Position numbers and translations under genes: made by a program | Notes under the pieces: generated by a model | The model's input: only the letters and a program-made list of their open reading frames with translations | Databases searched by the model: none | Told to the model about the DNA's origin: nothing | NCBI GenBank assembly: GCA_029855935.1 | Contig: JAGSHN010000023.1 | Location: 76,157-135,515 of the forward strand | DNA from: Candidatus Thorarchaeota archaeon | GTDB taxonomy: Archaea; Asgardarchaeota; Thorarchaeia; Thorarchaeales; Thorarchaeaceae | Direction: 5' to 3' | DNA: 59,359 bases | In this document: positions 9,321-17,149 of the stretch, one piece after another | Numbering within the stretch: position 1 is the first letter of the stretch | How the letters are laid out: the number at the start of each line of letters is the position of its first letter

Positions 9321-9740
9321 ATGACCGTGGAGATTGATTCGAAAAGACTGGCCCGCTACAGACAGAAGACTCGCCGGATCTTGTCTGCACTCGAAGAACT
9401 ATTCAGCAGGCCCTCCAGACCACGGGGTCTGGTCCTGAGAGGGATATACTACAACATCATCACGGCAATCGAGAGTGCTATGGATATTGCAGCTATGCTG
9501 GTCCGAGACTTGAGAGACGTACCAGTGGGCGACACGGAGAATGTAGGTGTCCTCACTCAGCACGGGATGCTGACCCAAGATCTGGCCCAGCGCCTGCTGC
9601 GCTGCATCGCACTGAGGAATGTCCTGATTCATAGATACAACGGGATAGACGAACAACGCGTGATGGAATCGATATCAGAGGTCGACGGAATCCTGCGGGA
9701 GTATGTTGAGGTAGTGGAGGGACTCGTTGGTGGACCTTGA
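9321..9740 (+). CDS. hepT: HepT-like HEPN ribonuclease toxin (DUF86)
   Basis: 140 residues from ATG 9321 (MTVEIDSKRLARYRQKT); a longer frame from 9273 adds an unlikely Cys/Arg-rich lead. It is all-helical and carries the active-site motif R-N-V-L-I-H-R-Y (R-x4-H-x-Y), followed by the typical NGIDEQRV helix. HEPN proteins of this family are RNases; in characterised HepT-MntA pairs the Tyr of this motif is adenylylated by the nucleotidyltransferase partner, which silences the toxin. The partner starts inside the last codons of this gene, so the two are translationally coupled. All catalytic residues are present, so this copy should be active. Confidence 0.88.
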   Translation: MTVEIDSKRLARYRQKTRRILSALEELFSRPSRPRGLVLRGIYYNIITAIESAMDIAAMLVRDLRDVPVGDTENVGVLTQHGMLTQDLAQRLLRCIALRNVLIHRYNGIDEQRVMESISEVDGILREYVEVVEGLVGGP

Positions 9741-10359
9741 GGAGGTACGGCGAGAACTGGCATTTCTTTCGGGATGGGAGGTCATAGCGTTTGGCTCTGC
9801 GGTCAGAGGTCAGGCCGGGCCTCAATCAGACATCGATATTGCAATAATCACGCGGACTCAGGACGCAGACGCACACTGGAGGCTCAGGATGGATGCCCTT
9901 AGCAAAGCGCCGGAGCGGTATGACATCCAGATTCTCGAGGACCTGCCGATAGTCGTGATTGCTGACATCCTCGATAACTATGTGGTCGTCTTCGGAGACC
10001 CGCCAGCGATAGGAGAGTATCTGTACACGTACCGGAGGGAGTGGGAGAGATATCAGCGGCGATTCGAGCTGCCCTCTCTGGATGAGATCAAGAGGGGAGT
10101 AGGACACTCACACGGCCAAGTAGAGGATTCAGAGAGGGCGTCACCACCTAGAACAGGGAACCTCCGGCTGGCCCCAGACCCCGCCGGTCGTGTCCTGCGC
10201 CCCTGGGCCTCTTCCCGAGGGGGGCGCACGCCCTATTTCAAGACAGTGAAGTCCTTAGTGCAGGAAAGAATGGTATCAAAGTGGGTCAAGGCAGGACAGC
10301 ACCTCACGGCACTGTCGAACGATAACACTACTCGATACCAATTCGCGAGGCGACCTTGA
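9730..10359 (+). CDS. mntA: MntA-like nucleotidyltransferase antitoxin with an aberrant C-terminal extension
   Basis: The N-terminal 125 residues are a minimal nucleotidyltransferase: VIAFGSAVRG then SDIDIAI, the GS-x10-D-x-D active site, followed by the helical end (YLYTYRREWERYQRRFEL). In known systems it AMPylates the HepT tyrosine. Start is GTG 9730 or TTG 9727, overlapping hepT. Normal members stop soon after the YQRRFE helix. Here the frame runs another ~90 residues of low-complexity, Arg/Pro-rich sequence. Removing one G from the GGGG at 10094-10097 would give an immediate TAG at 10100-10102, so the extension looks like a homopolymer frameshift. The enzymatic core is untouched. Confidence 0.85.
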   Translation: MDLEEVRRELAFLSGWEVIAFGSAVRGQAGPQSDIDIAIITRTQDADAHWRLRMDALSKAPERYDIQILEDLPIVVIADILDNYVVVFGDPPAIGEYLYTYRREWERYQRRFELPSLDEIKRGVGHSHGQVEDSERASPPRTGNLRLAPDPAGRVLRPWASSRGGRTPYFKTVKSLVQERMVSKWVKAGQHLTALSNDNTTRYQFARRP

Positions 10360-10693
10360 CAAGCAGGAACACGACGAGTGCCACAATCAGGAACGTGATC
10401 AGCTCGCCGACAAAATGCCCCACTCTGAAGGTATAGACCGATATCTCCTCCCAGGGAATGTCCGGGATGAAGAAGTTGATCACAGGCATTATGAGGTCAT
10501 CGACAAGGGCCTGAACCAGCAGACCGAGATATATGCCGAGGATGAACGCGACAGCCAGCCCGAGCACCTTGTACTTGGACAGGAATGCCACAAACTCGTC
10601 CAAGAACCCCTCCGGCGGTGGAGGAGGCGGCGGCGGTTCAAGCAGCTTTCGTATTGCTCTCAGTTCCTCAAGTATCGCTTCCTCTCTCTCCAT
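10328..10693 (-). CDS. MscL-family mechanosensitive channel-like protein
   Basis: 121 residues from ATG 10693, supported by GGAGGT about 10 nt upstream; a longer start at 10744 is possible. An acidic amphipathic helix (EEAILEELRAIRKLLE) and a run of eight prolines precede the MscL core: FLSKYKVLGLAVAFILGIYLG (pore helix TM1), LVDDLIMPVINFF (the TM1 end, matching D...MP), and a second span LITFLIVALVVFLLVK. MscL channels open under membrane tension to release solutes on osmotic downshock. The oddity is the N-terminal coiled-coil helix plus polyproline linker, because bacterial MscL has only a short amphipathic N-terminus and usually carries its bundle at the C-terminus. Confidence 0.8.
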   Translation of the reverse strand: MEREEAILEELRAIRKLLEPPPPPPPPEGFLDEFVAFLSKYKVLGLAVAFILGIYLGLLVQALVDDLIMPVINFFIPDIPWEEISVYTFRVGHFVGELITFLIVALVVFLLVKVASRIGIE

Positions 10694-10922
10694 CTTGTGC
10701 AACACCTCCAGCTCAACTGCGACAGTCAGATGAACAGTGGTCAACAGAGATGGACTGCTCCTATTTTACAGTTGTCACCCGTCGACTTTCGCGGCTTCAG
10801 TCAAGACAAGAAGGAATAGAGTGAGCCAACGAACATTCCGCTCGCGCGACCGAGTGGGCGTGGGACGACAGGGCAAACGAGTACCCGAATCGACGATCCC
10901 AGAGAACAGGGCTCATCGTTCA

Positions 10923-11426
10923 CTAGACCCATTTCACCCGCTCGCAGCCCCACTCGCGCAACATCCTCGCCAGCTCACCAGTGTGATGCATCGAATGTCG
11001 CAGCAGGTAGACAAGCTTCTCAAAGATACTCGAGAACCAGTGAAAGCCATCCTGAGGTCGAAGGTCTGCGTCAACAACAGACGAGAGGTAGGTGGTCAGA
11101 CGCTCCGAGACATCATCAAGGTAGCTGATCACAATCTCCTTTGTGATCTTGGGCAAAACCTCACGCTCGACATCAGTATCCTCGGACCACTCGAATCCCG
11201 CATGTCCGCCCCATCTCATCCCCTCGGGCGTGTCCCTTGAGTAGAAGTCCATAGTCTCGACCACGTGGTAGGCAGTCAGTGAGAAGTACCACTCTCTGGA
11301 GCCCCTATGCCACAACCCGTCCGGAACCTTGTCGACAGCCTGTCGGAGCATATCCCAACTGGCGCGAAACTGACTGAGCAGTGCAGGACCTAGCATTCTC
11401 TCGTCTGGCACTTGGACAGTCACCAC
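10923..11426 (-). CDS. DinB/YfiT-superfamily putative metalloenzyme
   Basis: 167 residues forming a predicted four-helix bundle: LLSQFRASWDMLRQAVD, then SLTAYHVVETMDFYSRD containing the first conserved His, and near the end LLRHSMHHTGELARMLREWG containing the H-x3-H pair. These three histidines form the metal site of DinB-like proteins, several of which are thiol-dependent transferases. The specific reaction cannot be deduced. The start may be the ORF start at 11426 or ATG 11396. It is co-directional with the MscL-like gene and separated by about 230 nt. Confidence 0.8.
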   Translation of the reverse strand: MVTVQVPDERMLGPALLSQFRASWDMLRQAVDKVPDGLWHRGSREWYFSLTAYHVVETMDFYSRDTPEGMRWGGHAGFEWSEDTDVEREVLPKITKEIVISYLDDVSERLTTYLSSVVDADLRPQDGFHWFSSIFEKLVYLLRHSMHHTGELARMLREWGCERVKWV

Positions 11427-11851
11427 AACGGAACAGGAACAGAAGAACCACTTGAGTTTTATGACGGTTCACGACGAACAACCCCGTACTGGTATTCCGC
11501 TGTTCTCCGTCCCGATGTGAAGATCAGTACGCGACGTTCATTCCCTTTGCAGCCTCTGGAATCTGACCTGAAGGCTACCCTGAACCCCTGCAGAAAACGC
11601 CCATTCGGCCCCCGGCTTGGCCGGAGCACGCCACCTCATTGGAATACGCTGTCTCCCCGCGGCAGATCCGTCATCTGTCGAACTGTAGCCAGACCCGAGC
11701 CGGTGACATGCACGCAATGTTTTTCTTGGCCGCAACGGCCCCCCGCCGGGGTTCGGACCCCGGATGTCAAATGGCACCCGTGAACCAACATCGGCTCGGG
11801 AAACCGAGGCCATTCCCAATAGAGAAGAAAAGCGGATAGGTGTTGAACGCA
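11427..11851. other. Intergenic stretch with a GC-rich hairpin
   Basis: No credible gene. Around 11743-11763 a six-base stem (CCGGGG/CCCCGG) closes a TTCGGA loop that resembles a tRNA T-arm, but the rest of a cloverleaf is absent. Confidence 0.4.
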
Positions 11852-11980
11852 ATGCCGACGTGTAGGGACTGCAAGTTCTACAAGCCAATCGACGACACGA
11901 AGGGGGACTGCCTTGGCCACGAGGTCCCTGGGGACAGGGACGCAAAGCTCTGTCCTGCGAAGGCATTCACGCCCAAATGA
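11852..11980 (+). CDS. 42-residue Cys-rich protein, glycyl-radical-enzyme small-subunit-like
   Basis: Begins MPTCRDCKFYKPIDDTKGDC and continues LGHEVPGDRDAKLCPAKAF. The order CxxCxFY...KGDC...CPAKAF resembles small Cys-rich subunits or accessory proteins of glycyl radical enzymes (4-hydroxyphenylacetate decarboxylase small subunit, benzylsuccinate synthase beta/gamma), which bind a [4Fe-4S] cluster through four cysteines in a HiPIP-like fold. Cysteines here are at residues 4, 7, 20 and 34. No glycyl radical enzyme or activase lies in the window, so the protein is an orphan. It is short but complete, with ATG and TGA. I assign the resemblance from motif spacing only. Confidence 0.6.
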   Translation: MPTCRDCKFYKPIDDTKGDCLGHEVPGDRDAKLCPAKAFTPK

Positions 11981-12354
11981 CTAGCGACACATAGCTGGGA
12001 CTTCGATTCTGCTCTCTGAAGCTCAGCTGAGAGAGAAAAAGCAGGTCCAAGCCGAGTGCTGGTTAGTCGAGTTTCACCATATCGCTTGCAGCAGGGTCCA
12101 CTCCGCAATCACAACTGCGCAGAGTCCCGAGAGGGCAAATGCTTCCTGCGACATGCTGCACGCTTGAAGTCAGCACAGAACAGACTCATCCAGGAAACCG
12201 AAGAAACCCCCATGCGTGGACGGACTTTGTTCCTGTACGTGAGAAACCAGTACCTCCACAAAAGAACCGACCTACCGTGTGAGTCTGACTAGGGCTTAGT
12301 TCCGTCGCTATGTTAATGACCACCCGTTGACCACCATGCCCGAAGCGAAGCCGA
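11981..12354. other. Intergenic stretch before the second HEPN/MNT pair
   Basis: Only short frames without family resemblance. Nothing structured is obvious. Confidence 0.35.
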
Positions 12355-12777
12355 ATGACCGAGATTGACAAGGATCTTGTCACACGCCGACTGGCCGAGA
12401 TCAAGAGGTGGGTCTACGATATCAGGGCAATTGTGGAACAGGGCCTCGACAAGTTCCTGTCTGACCCCTACGTCGTAGATGCGGTAAAGTACAGATTGAT
12501 TGTGATTATGGAGGCATGCATCTCAGTCTGCAGTCACATCATCACAAGGACGACGCGGACAGTCCCCAGGACCTGCGCCGACTGCTTTGCGCTGTTGAGC
12601 CAACAGGGCATCCTGTCAAAAGAGTTGGCCGAGAGGTTGGGGGAGATGGCAAAGTTCACGAGTACACTTGCCCACATCAATCGGAAGGTAGATGACAAGA
12701 AGGTCTACCAGATAATGAGGGATGACATAGGCGACATCGAGATGTTTGTGCAAAGGGTGAGTGAGTACATTGGCTAG
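12355..12777 (+). CDS. HEPN (DUF86/HepT-like) protein with a degenerate active site
   Basis: The 140-residue helical protein matches the HepT fold along its length: an N-terminal helix RLAEIKRWVYDIRAIVEQ, a middle helix YRLIVIMEACISVCSHII, and the C-terminal VDDKKVYQIM. At the motif position the sequence is F-T-S-T-L-A-H-I-N where active members have F-R-N-x-L-V-H-x-Y. The catalytic Arg, the Asn and the AMP-accepting Tyr are therefore all lost and only the His remains. It should not cleave RNA or be AMPylated in the usual way, yet the frame is intact and the nucleotidyltransferase partner is kept. It may be a binding-only antitoxin-type partner. Confidence 0.82.
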   Translation: MTEIDKDLVTRRLAEIKRWVYDIRAIVEQGLDKFLSDPYVVDAVKYRLIVIMEACISVCSHIITRTTRTVPRTCADCFALLSQQGILSKELAERLGEMAKFTSTLAHINRKVDDKKVYQIMRDDIGDIEMFVQRVSEYIG

Positions 12778-13159
12778 CAGAGAAGAGATTCTCAACAGGG
12801 TCAGGCAGCTCCTGCTCCAACAGGATGAGGTCGTGTTTGCCTACGTGTTTGGTAGCTTTCTCAGGGGGCCATTCAGAGATATCGACATAGCCGTATTTGT
12901 CGACGAAAACCGCGTATCAGACTACCTCAAGTTTGGTCTGAGGCTCGCAGCGAGAATGGAGAGGGAGATCCACTTGCCCGTTGACCTCAGGGTCCTGAAC
13001 GACGCCCCGCTGTGTTTCCAGTACGCCGTTATCAAGGGAGAAGTGTTGATCTCCAGGGACGAAGAGACAAGGTGCAGCTTTGTCGAGAGAGTGATTGTTG
13101 AGTATCTTGACTTCAGAGAGTTCGAGAGACGGGCCATCCGCGATATCATCTCGGCATAG
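12761..13159 (+). CDS. MNT-type minimal nucleotidyltransferase
   Basis: 132 residues. YVFGSFLRGPFRDIDIAVF gives the Pol-beta-like active site GS-x8-D-x-D, with the third acidic residue in LPVDLRVL. It overlaps the end of the HEPN gene by 17 nt (GTG 12761; TTG 12770 is an alternative), so the two are coupled. Function by family: nucleotidyl transfer to a partner HEPN protein. The partner here lacks the acceptor tyrosine, so the target may be another residue or another protein. C-terminal helix EYLDFREFERRAIRDI is typical and ends normally. Confidence 0.85.
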   Translation: MSTLASREEILNRVRQLLLQQDEVVFAYVFGSFLRGPFRDIDIAVFVDENRVSDYLKFGLRLAARMEREIHLPVDLRVLNDAPLCFQYAVIKGEVLISRDEETRCSFVERVIVEYLDFREFERRAIRDIISA

Positions 13160-13286
13160 TGGTTCAGTCGTTGTTGCTCGTGAAGCGAGTACTCGCAGGG
13201 ATGTTTCCAGTGCTACTGAATTCCTTGGGCCTTCTGCAAGGCGCTCTGTCGACACTGATATTCCTCCGCACGGGGACTGATTATCC

Positions 13287-14786
13287 CTACCACACCCATA
13301 GACCAAACAGCTGAAGCAAGACGGCCTGACCGAATACGAAACCGAGCAGCATAGCCCGCTCCTTGGTGCTCATCCCCGTCCCCGTGATGTAGGTGAGAAC
13401 GGGAATCAGCAGGAACGGCAGAATGAACATGCAGATTCTTGCTGTCTCGCCCTTCTTAGGCGTTCCAGCCAGGAACAGAATGGCCAGGGAAATAAGAGCC
13501 GCGACGACAAGAGCATATCTCTTGAGCCCCCTCCCATCGCGCCCTGCCTCATCCCTCATCATCAGGAGGCCTCTGTAGGCGAGGACGGACAGAATCGGGC
13601 CAAAGAAGATCATGATGTCCATGACATCCTCTACTCTCGTCACAACGTACTCAATCGGATTGGCAAGCAGCGTGAGGCCGTTCGGATTCTCCAGCGAGCT
13701 GGCATAGAGAAACGCGTTGATGTAGTTGAAGCCAGTTGCGAGAGACAGCAACGCGTATGCCGCAGCAATGCAGGCACTCAACAACAGAGGAAGCCGTATC
13801 GACCTCAGGACCTCAACCACACGAGAGACTATGGCACCATCTCTTGTTCCTGCCAGGGCCTTCAGCGTCTCGAAGGCAAAGAGGAAGAGCACCGCGAACG
13901 CGGACAGGAACGTGATGAAGGTGAGCAGGAACAGACAGACAAGAGATCCTGCAAACGCCACCCTCCGGTCCGGATGAAGATAGAAGTAGGTGAGGCCCAG
14001 CACAAGTGTTGCGACAATCGCATAGATGTTCGCAAGATAGTAGGCCTGAACAGCAGGAAGAAAGAGGTAGAGAAGGGCAGCATAGCCTGCGATGTCCTCG
14101 TCGAACAGCTGACGAACCAACCCCTTGAGGAAGACGGCCGAGCCAGCAGAGGATATGACGCAGATACCGAGAGCAATCATCCCCGGGGAGCCGAACGCAA
14201 GGCAGAGAACATAGATCACCAGTACTGCCCCGGGCGGATGAGTCTGGGCGTGCACCGTTAGCGTGGGTTGGAGTGTCTCGTAGTTGCTGATGAAGTCGAT
14301 GACGCTGCGGACTCGGACCGCGTCGTTGAAGATCTCGATGGGACCGCCTATCGGCTGCACAATACCAATCTCCCAGCCGTGAATCAGACTCGTGGCGATG
14401 ATGGATATCATTCCGACAGCAGCCGCCAGCCAGGGACTCAGGGATATCCGCCCTCGCCTGTGCAGATACACAAGACCAATCACCGCCACAGCCGACACGA
14501 CAAGAGCGACTACAATCTCCGGAGGGGAGGGAATCACCAGTTGACCCCACAGCGGCCAGCTGTTGAATGCCCTGCTACTGTCGCCAGCAGGAGGCGGTCT
14601 TGGAGAACCCGAGGGGGGTCGGCGACCGTCAGGCGGCCCTGCGCGGGCTGGACCCAATAGGATGTGGTAGAAGGCGACAATCAACACGATGCCGAGTGTG
14701 ACCTTCACGTACGCCCAGATGTTCTCCCTGCTCAGCAGTACACCGGATTGCGAGTCGCGATGGGCAGGTGCTTCCTCGGCCGTCAT
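13287..14786 (-). CDS. Multi-pass membrane protein, GT-C/ArnT-like glycosyltransferase candidate
   Basis: 499 residues with about eleven hydrophobic segments. After the first span (KVTLGIVLIVAFYHILL) comes a Pro/Gly/Arg-rich stretch, then the main bundle. HAQTHPPGAVLVIYVL near residue 190 matches the THPPG loop found in several archaeal GT-C-type (PMT/ArnT-like) integral membrane glycosyltransferases, which use polyprenyl-phosphate sugars. The expected DD/DE motif in the first external loop is not clear, so the enzymatic call is tentative. It could instead be a flippase-type membrane protein. Start ATG 14786. It is co-directional with, but about 85 nt from, the membrane protein at 14870. Confidence 0.6.
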   Translation of the reverse strand: MTAEEAPAHRDSQSGVLLSRENIWAYVKVTLGIVLIVAFYHILLGPARAGPPDGRRPPSGSPRPPPAGDSSRAFNSWPLWGQLVIPSPPEIVVALVVSAVAVIGLVYLHRRGRISLSPWLAAAVGMISIIATSLIHGWEIGIVQPIGGPIEIFNDAVRVRSVIDFISNYETLQPTLTVHAQTHPPGAVLVIYVLCLAFGSPGMIALGICVISSAGSAVFLKGLVRQLFDEDIAGYAALLYLFLPAVQAYYLANIYAIVATLVLGLTYFYLHPDRRVAFAGSLVCLFLLTFITFLSAFAVLFLFAFETLKALAGTRDGAIVSRVVEVLRSIRLPLLLSACIAAAYALLSLATGFNYINAFLYASSLENPNGLTLLANPIEYVVTRVEDVMDIMIFFGPILSVLAYRGLLMMRDEAGRDGRGLKRYALVVAALISLAILFLAGTPKKGETARICMFILPFLLIPVLTYITGTGMSTKERAMLLGFVFGQAVLLQLFGLWVW

Positions 14787-14869
14787 AGCACGACAGGAAT
14801 CTCGTGATCACATATACCAGTTTGCCGAAGTCTCTACAGCTCTCACCCAAATCTCTCCCAAATCACAGT

Positions 14870-15322
14870 TCAGTCCAGACTTATGTATAGAAACACAGCA
14901 AGCGCAACACTGGTGAAGAAGTCCGGAATCAGGACAAACGGCCCGAGTCCCTGCGCCCGAAATCCGAACACCAAATGCACCAGCGGATTCGAGGCCAGAG
15001 CGTACAGAAGGAGAGACACCATCACGAGTATCAGGCCGAGAGTGAACCGAGTCTTGATCTCCCTATATATGCCCGCGTAGATTGCGGTCAGCGCCAGGAC
15101 CACAACGATATTGAAGAACGAGAGCAGGGCCTTGAGATTCAGCAGAACGTTCATCGTGGCCGGATCAGCCAGCGGCGGCGGTCGAGGCTCCTCCTGAGGC
15201 GGCGGCAGAACGACACTTGCCAGTACCATACCCAACACTCCCACCAGCAGAGCGACCGCAATGATGGCAACAAACCTCATTCGTTTCGAAGACATAGTCC
15301 CGCTATCAATCTCCACTGTCAT
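14870..15322 (-). CDS. Four-span membrane protein paired with a winged-helix regulator
   Basis: About 150 residues. Hydrophobic spans include FVAIIAVALLVGVLGMVLA, FFNIVVVLALTAIYAGI, FTLGLILVMVSLLLYAL and FFTSVALAVFLYISL, with a Pro-rich loop after the first. I do not recognise an enzyme motif. The start (ATG 15322) lies inside the end of the winged-helix gene, with AGGTG immediately before it; ATG 15295 is an alternative 10 nt past that stop. Pairs of an ArsR-like winged-helix protein with such a small membrane protein recur in archaea, where the membrane partner may sense a signal or be the regulated product. Confidence 0.7.
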   Translation of the reverse strand: MTVEIDSGTMSSKRMRFVAIIAVALLVGVLGMVLASVVLPPPQEEPRPPPLADPATMNVLLNLKALLSFFNIVVVLALTAIYAGIYREIKTRFTLGLILVMVSLLLYALASNPLVHLVFGFRAQGLGPFVLIPDFFTSVALAVFLYISLD

Positions 15323-15617
15323 CACCTATACCCCTTTGCCCAATTCTCTCCCAAATCTCGGTCAACTTGTCAAAGGAGGCCTCGACCTCCTCAGAGAGGA
15401 AATAGAGGGATCCGTAACCGCTCCCCTCCCGAACAACGACCTCGTGGCGTTCAAGAAACGCCAGATGATGTCGGACTGTCTTGTAGTCCAGACCGAGCAG
15501 CTCCGCAAGCTGGTTGGCATTGTAGGGTCGACTGTGAAGAAGGAACATAATTCTCGCGCGATTCACACCGCCACGGGTGCCAGCGACAAGCCACCAGAGA
15601 AGCTGCTCTATCTTCAT
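15306..15617 (-). CDS. ArsR-like winged-helix transcriptional regulator
   Basis: 103 residues from ATG 15617 (MKIEQLLWWLVAG). The winged helix is clear: RARIMFLLHSRPYNANQLAELLGLDYKTVRHHLAFLERHEVV, with TVRHHLAFLE as recognition helix and REGSGYGSLYFLS as wing. No metal-binding cysteines are seen, so this is a generic ArsR-fold archaeal regulator rather than a metal sensor. A TATA box (15641-15650) sits about 25-30 nt upstream of ATG 15617, favouring this start and leaderless translation over the ORF start at 15659. It overlaps the downstream membrane protein gene, so both are co-transcribed. Confidence 0.85.
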   Translation of the reverse strand: MKIEQLLWWLVAGTRGGVNRARIMFLLHSRPYNANQLAELLGLDYKTVRHHLAFLERHEVVVREGSGYGSLYFLSEEVEASFDKLTEIWERIGQRGIGDDSGD

Positions 15618-15640
15618 CAAGTTCTCTCTCTTCGGGCGGG

Positions 15641-15650
15641 TATTATAGAT
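15641..15650 (-). promoter_or_regulatory. TATA box for the winged-helix/membrane-protein operon
   Basis: Read on the minus strand the sequence is ATCTATAATA, a near-consensus archaeal box A, placed so that transcription would start at or a few bases before ATG 15617. Confidence 0.65.
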
Positions 15651-15659
15651 TCCCACCAA

Positions 15660-16195
15660 AGTGAGTTCAGACTGGATATCCGGTATCAGCGGTGTTCCTC
15701 AGGCCGACAAGCACGACCCAAGAACATAGCTCGTTGACAGTCTACGAGAAAGCCCACAATGATAGCCGAGGGCGTCGGTACTCTCATCAATGTCATCTGG
15801 GAGCGGGTCAGGCAGGTGTCCCGTAGTTGGAACTGGTGTAGTCTGGGGTAACCAAGAAAACTCAACGCATACACGCTCAACCACCGGGTGGCAACCAGCG
15901 TGCCCTCGGTCTTCGCTTCGAGCGGCTTGTTTCCCCGCTTGCCAGTTGTCAGTGGCCAGCAGCCTCTCGATAGCCACGAGAAACGTGCGCACATCGGCTA
16001 TCAGAAGGGGCACGGCTCCCTCAAGAATGTGAGAACGGACGTCACAATGCGGGGTGGGAACATACTCGAGCACCTGGTCGGGTGCGACTCGTGCGTACAG
16101 TATTTGTTCAGTACGTGACTAGTCGCCATCGCACATTAGGACGAAGAGATGGTGTTGCGTTCTGTATGATGAGGCGATGCTATCTTTCTTCGAAG
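15660..16195. other. Intergenic stretch, coding status unclear
   Basis: A minus-strand frame 15699-16073 (124 residues) is open but has no recognisable motif and no ribosome site, and competing plus-strand frames overlap it. I treat the stretch as non-coding. Confidence 0.35.
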
Positions 16196-16205
16196 GAAGC
16201 ACAAA

Positions 16206-16214
16206 TCTTATATC
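16206..16214 (+). promoter_or_regulatory. TATA box for the RHH gene
   Basis: CTTATATCC at the expected distance for a transcript beginning about 10 nt before ATG 16245; purine-rich AA precedes it as in a BRE. Confidence 0.6.
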
Positions 16215-16244
16215 CAAAGGTATCCATAGATATCCCGATGTATA

Positions 16245-16535
16245 ATGCGCATACAAAGATCGCGAAAAGAGAAGATCCTCATCACGGTCCCGGAAGACCA
16301 CTTGCGGATAATAGACGGTCTAGTGGCGCGGGGGGCGGCTCCGAGCCGAAGCGCACTCATTCAGCAGATCATAGGGGCATTTGTTACAGAGGTCAACAGG
16401 ATGAAAAACTCCTCATCTCAACTATATGCTCAGCCTCAGACGATAGGAAACGCCGTGGAAGCTCTGATTGCGTATTTCTTGTATGTGCTTGGGAAGGCAG
16501 CAATTGACGCACTGTTTGGGAGTGACAATCAATGA
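16245..16535 (+). CDS. Ribbon-helix-helix protein with a C-terminal hydrophobic helix
   Basis: 96 residues. KILITVPEDHLRIIDGLVARG, then SRSALIQQIIGAFV, is a CopG/Arc-type ribbon-helix-helix: a short beta strand (ILITV), helix 1, a turn, and helix 2 with SRS at its cap. RHH dimers bind operator DNA through the strand. After residue 65 a hydrophobic helix (NAVEALIAYFLYVLGKAAI) suggests membrane association or packing against a partner, which is unusual for RHH regulators. It overlaps the next gene by 4 nt (ATGA), so the two products are probably made together. Reminiscent of an antitoxin or plasmid-type regulator but not provably so. Confidence 0.75.
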   Translation: MRIQRSRKEKILITVPEDHLRIIDGLVARGAAPSRSALIQQIIGAFVTEVNRMKNSSSQLYAQPQTIGNAVEALIAYFLYVLGKAAIDALFGSDNQ

Positions 16536-16999
16536 GAATGAGAAACATTCCGATGCACAGAGACATTGTGATTCCGAAGACAATGATGCCAACGGTTCCA
16601 CCTGGCTTTGAAAAGACGATACTGGGGGAACCAAAAGGAGCAATCGCACAATACAGGGGCCCCGGGAACCTTCACCTACGCGAATACGATGACAGATGGA
16701 CACTCCATAGAGACTATGGCGACCCACGAACTCTTGGCGGCCTAATCATCCATATATTCTTGGATGCGCCCGAGATTGGGATATCTTTGCTCATTGCCGC
16801 AGGAACCTTCAAGGAAACATACGAGGCCACAGGGTCAACAACAAAGGCGCTGACAGAAGCGCTGAAGGTTCTGCCAGTTTCGTATATCGCTCTGCGGACA
16901 ATCAAGGCACTATTTGAGTATCTGGTTCAGTTGTTTTCATCCGGCAGTGTTGAATATTCACGACTCAGCCAGAATCCGGCGGTCCGATACGAGTGGTAG
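16532..16999 (+). CDS. Hypothetical protein coupled to the RHH gene
   Basis: 155 residues starting in the ATGA overlap with the RHH gene. An N-terminal polar part includes YRGPGNLHLREYDDRWTLHRD, a short pattern (RGP..LH..EYDD....H.D) I associate with small archaeal conserved hypothetical proteins. A hydrophobic stretch GLLIHIFLD-like (IIHIFLDAPEIGISLLIAAG) and an amphipathic helix ALRTIKALFEYLVQLF follow. No catalytic motif is evident. The partnership with an RHH DNA-binding protein suggests an operon with its own regulator, possibly a toxin-antitoxin or mobile-element module. I cannot assign a function. Confidence 0.65.
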   Translation: MRMRNIPMHRDIVIPKTMMPTVPPGFEKTILGEPKGAIAQYRGPGNLHLREYDDRWTLHRDYGDPRTLGGLIIHIFLDAPEIGISLLIAAGTFKETYEATGSTTKALTEALKVLPVSYIALRTIKALFEYLVQLFSSGSVEYSRLSQNPAVRYEW

Positions 17000-17149
17000 C
17001 TTTTCAGGATGCACTTGAATTCGCTAAGTGATAGTACAATTCCCTATCCTCCGGAGAGTCGATGGTGTTCCATAACCATACAAACTCCGACATCTAGTTC
17101 CAGTGTGCACTGGCTCTCGCCGACTGCAATGTACTTCTCCTGCGAGAAC

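Noticed and set aside
11740-11790. tRNA-like T-arm sequence GGGGTTCGGACCCC
   Set aside because: The loop is six bases in the best pairing, and no anticodon arm, D-arm or acceptor stem can be fitted around it on either strand.
15699-16073. Minus-strand 124-residue frame
   Set aside because: No motif, no ribosome site, and overlapping plus-strand frames of equal quality; no reason to prefer any.
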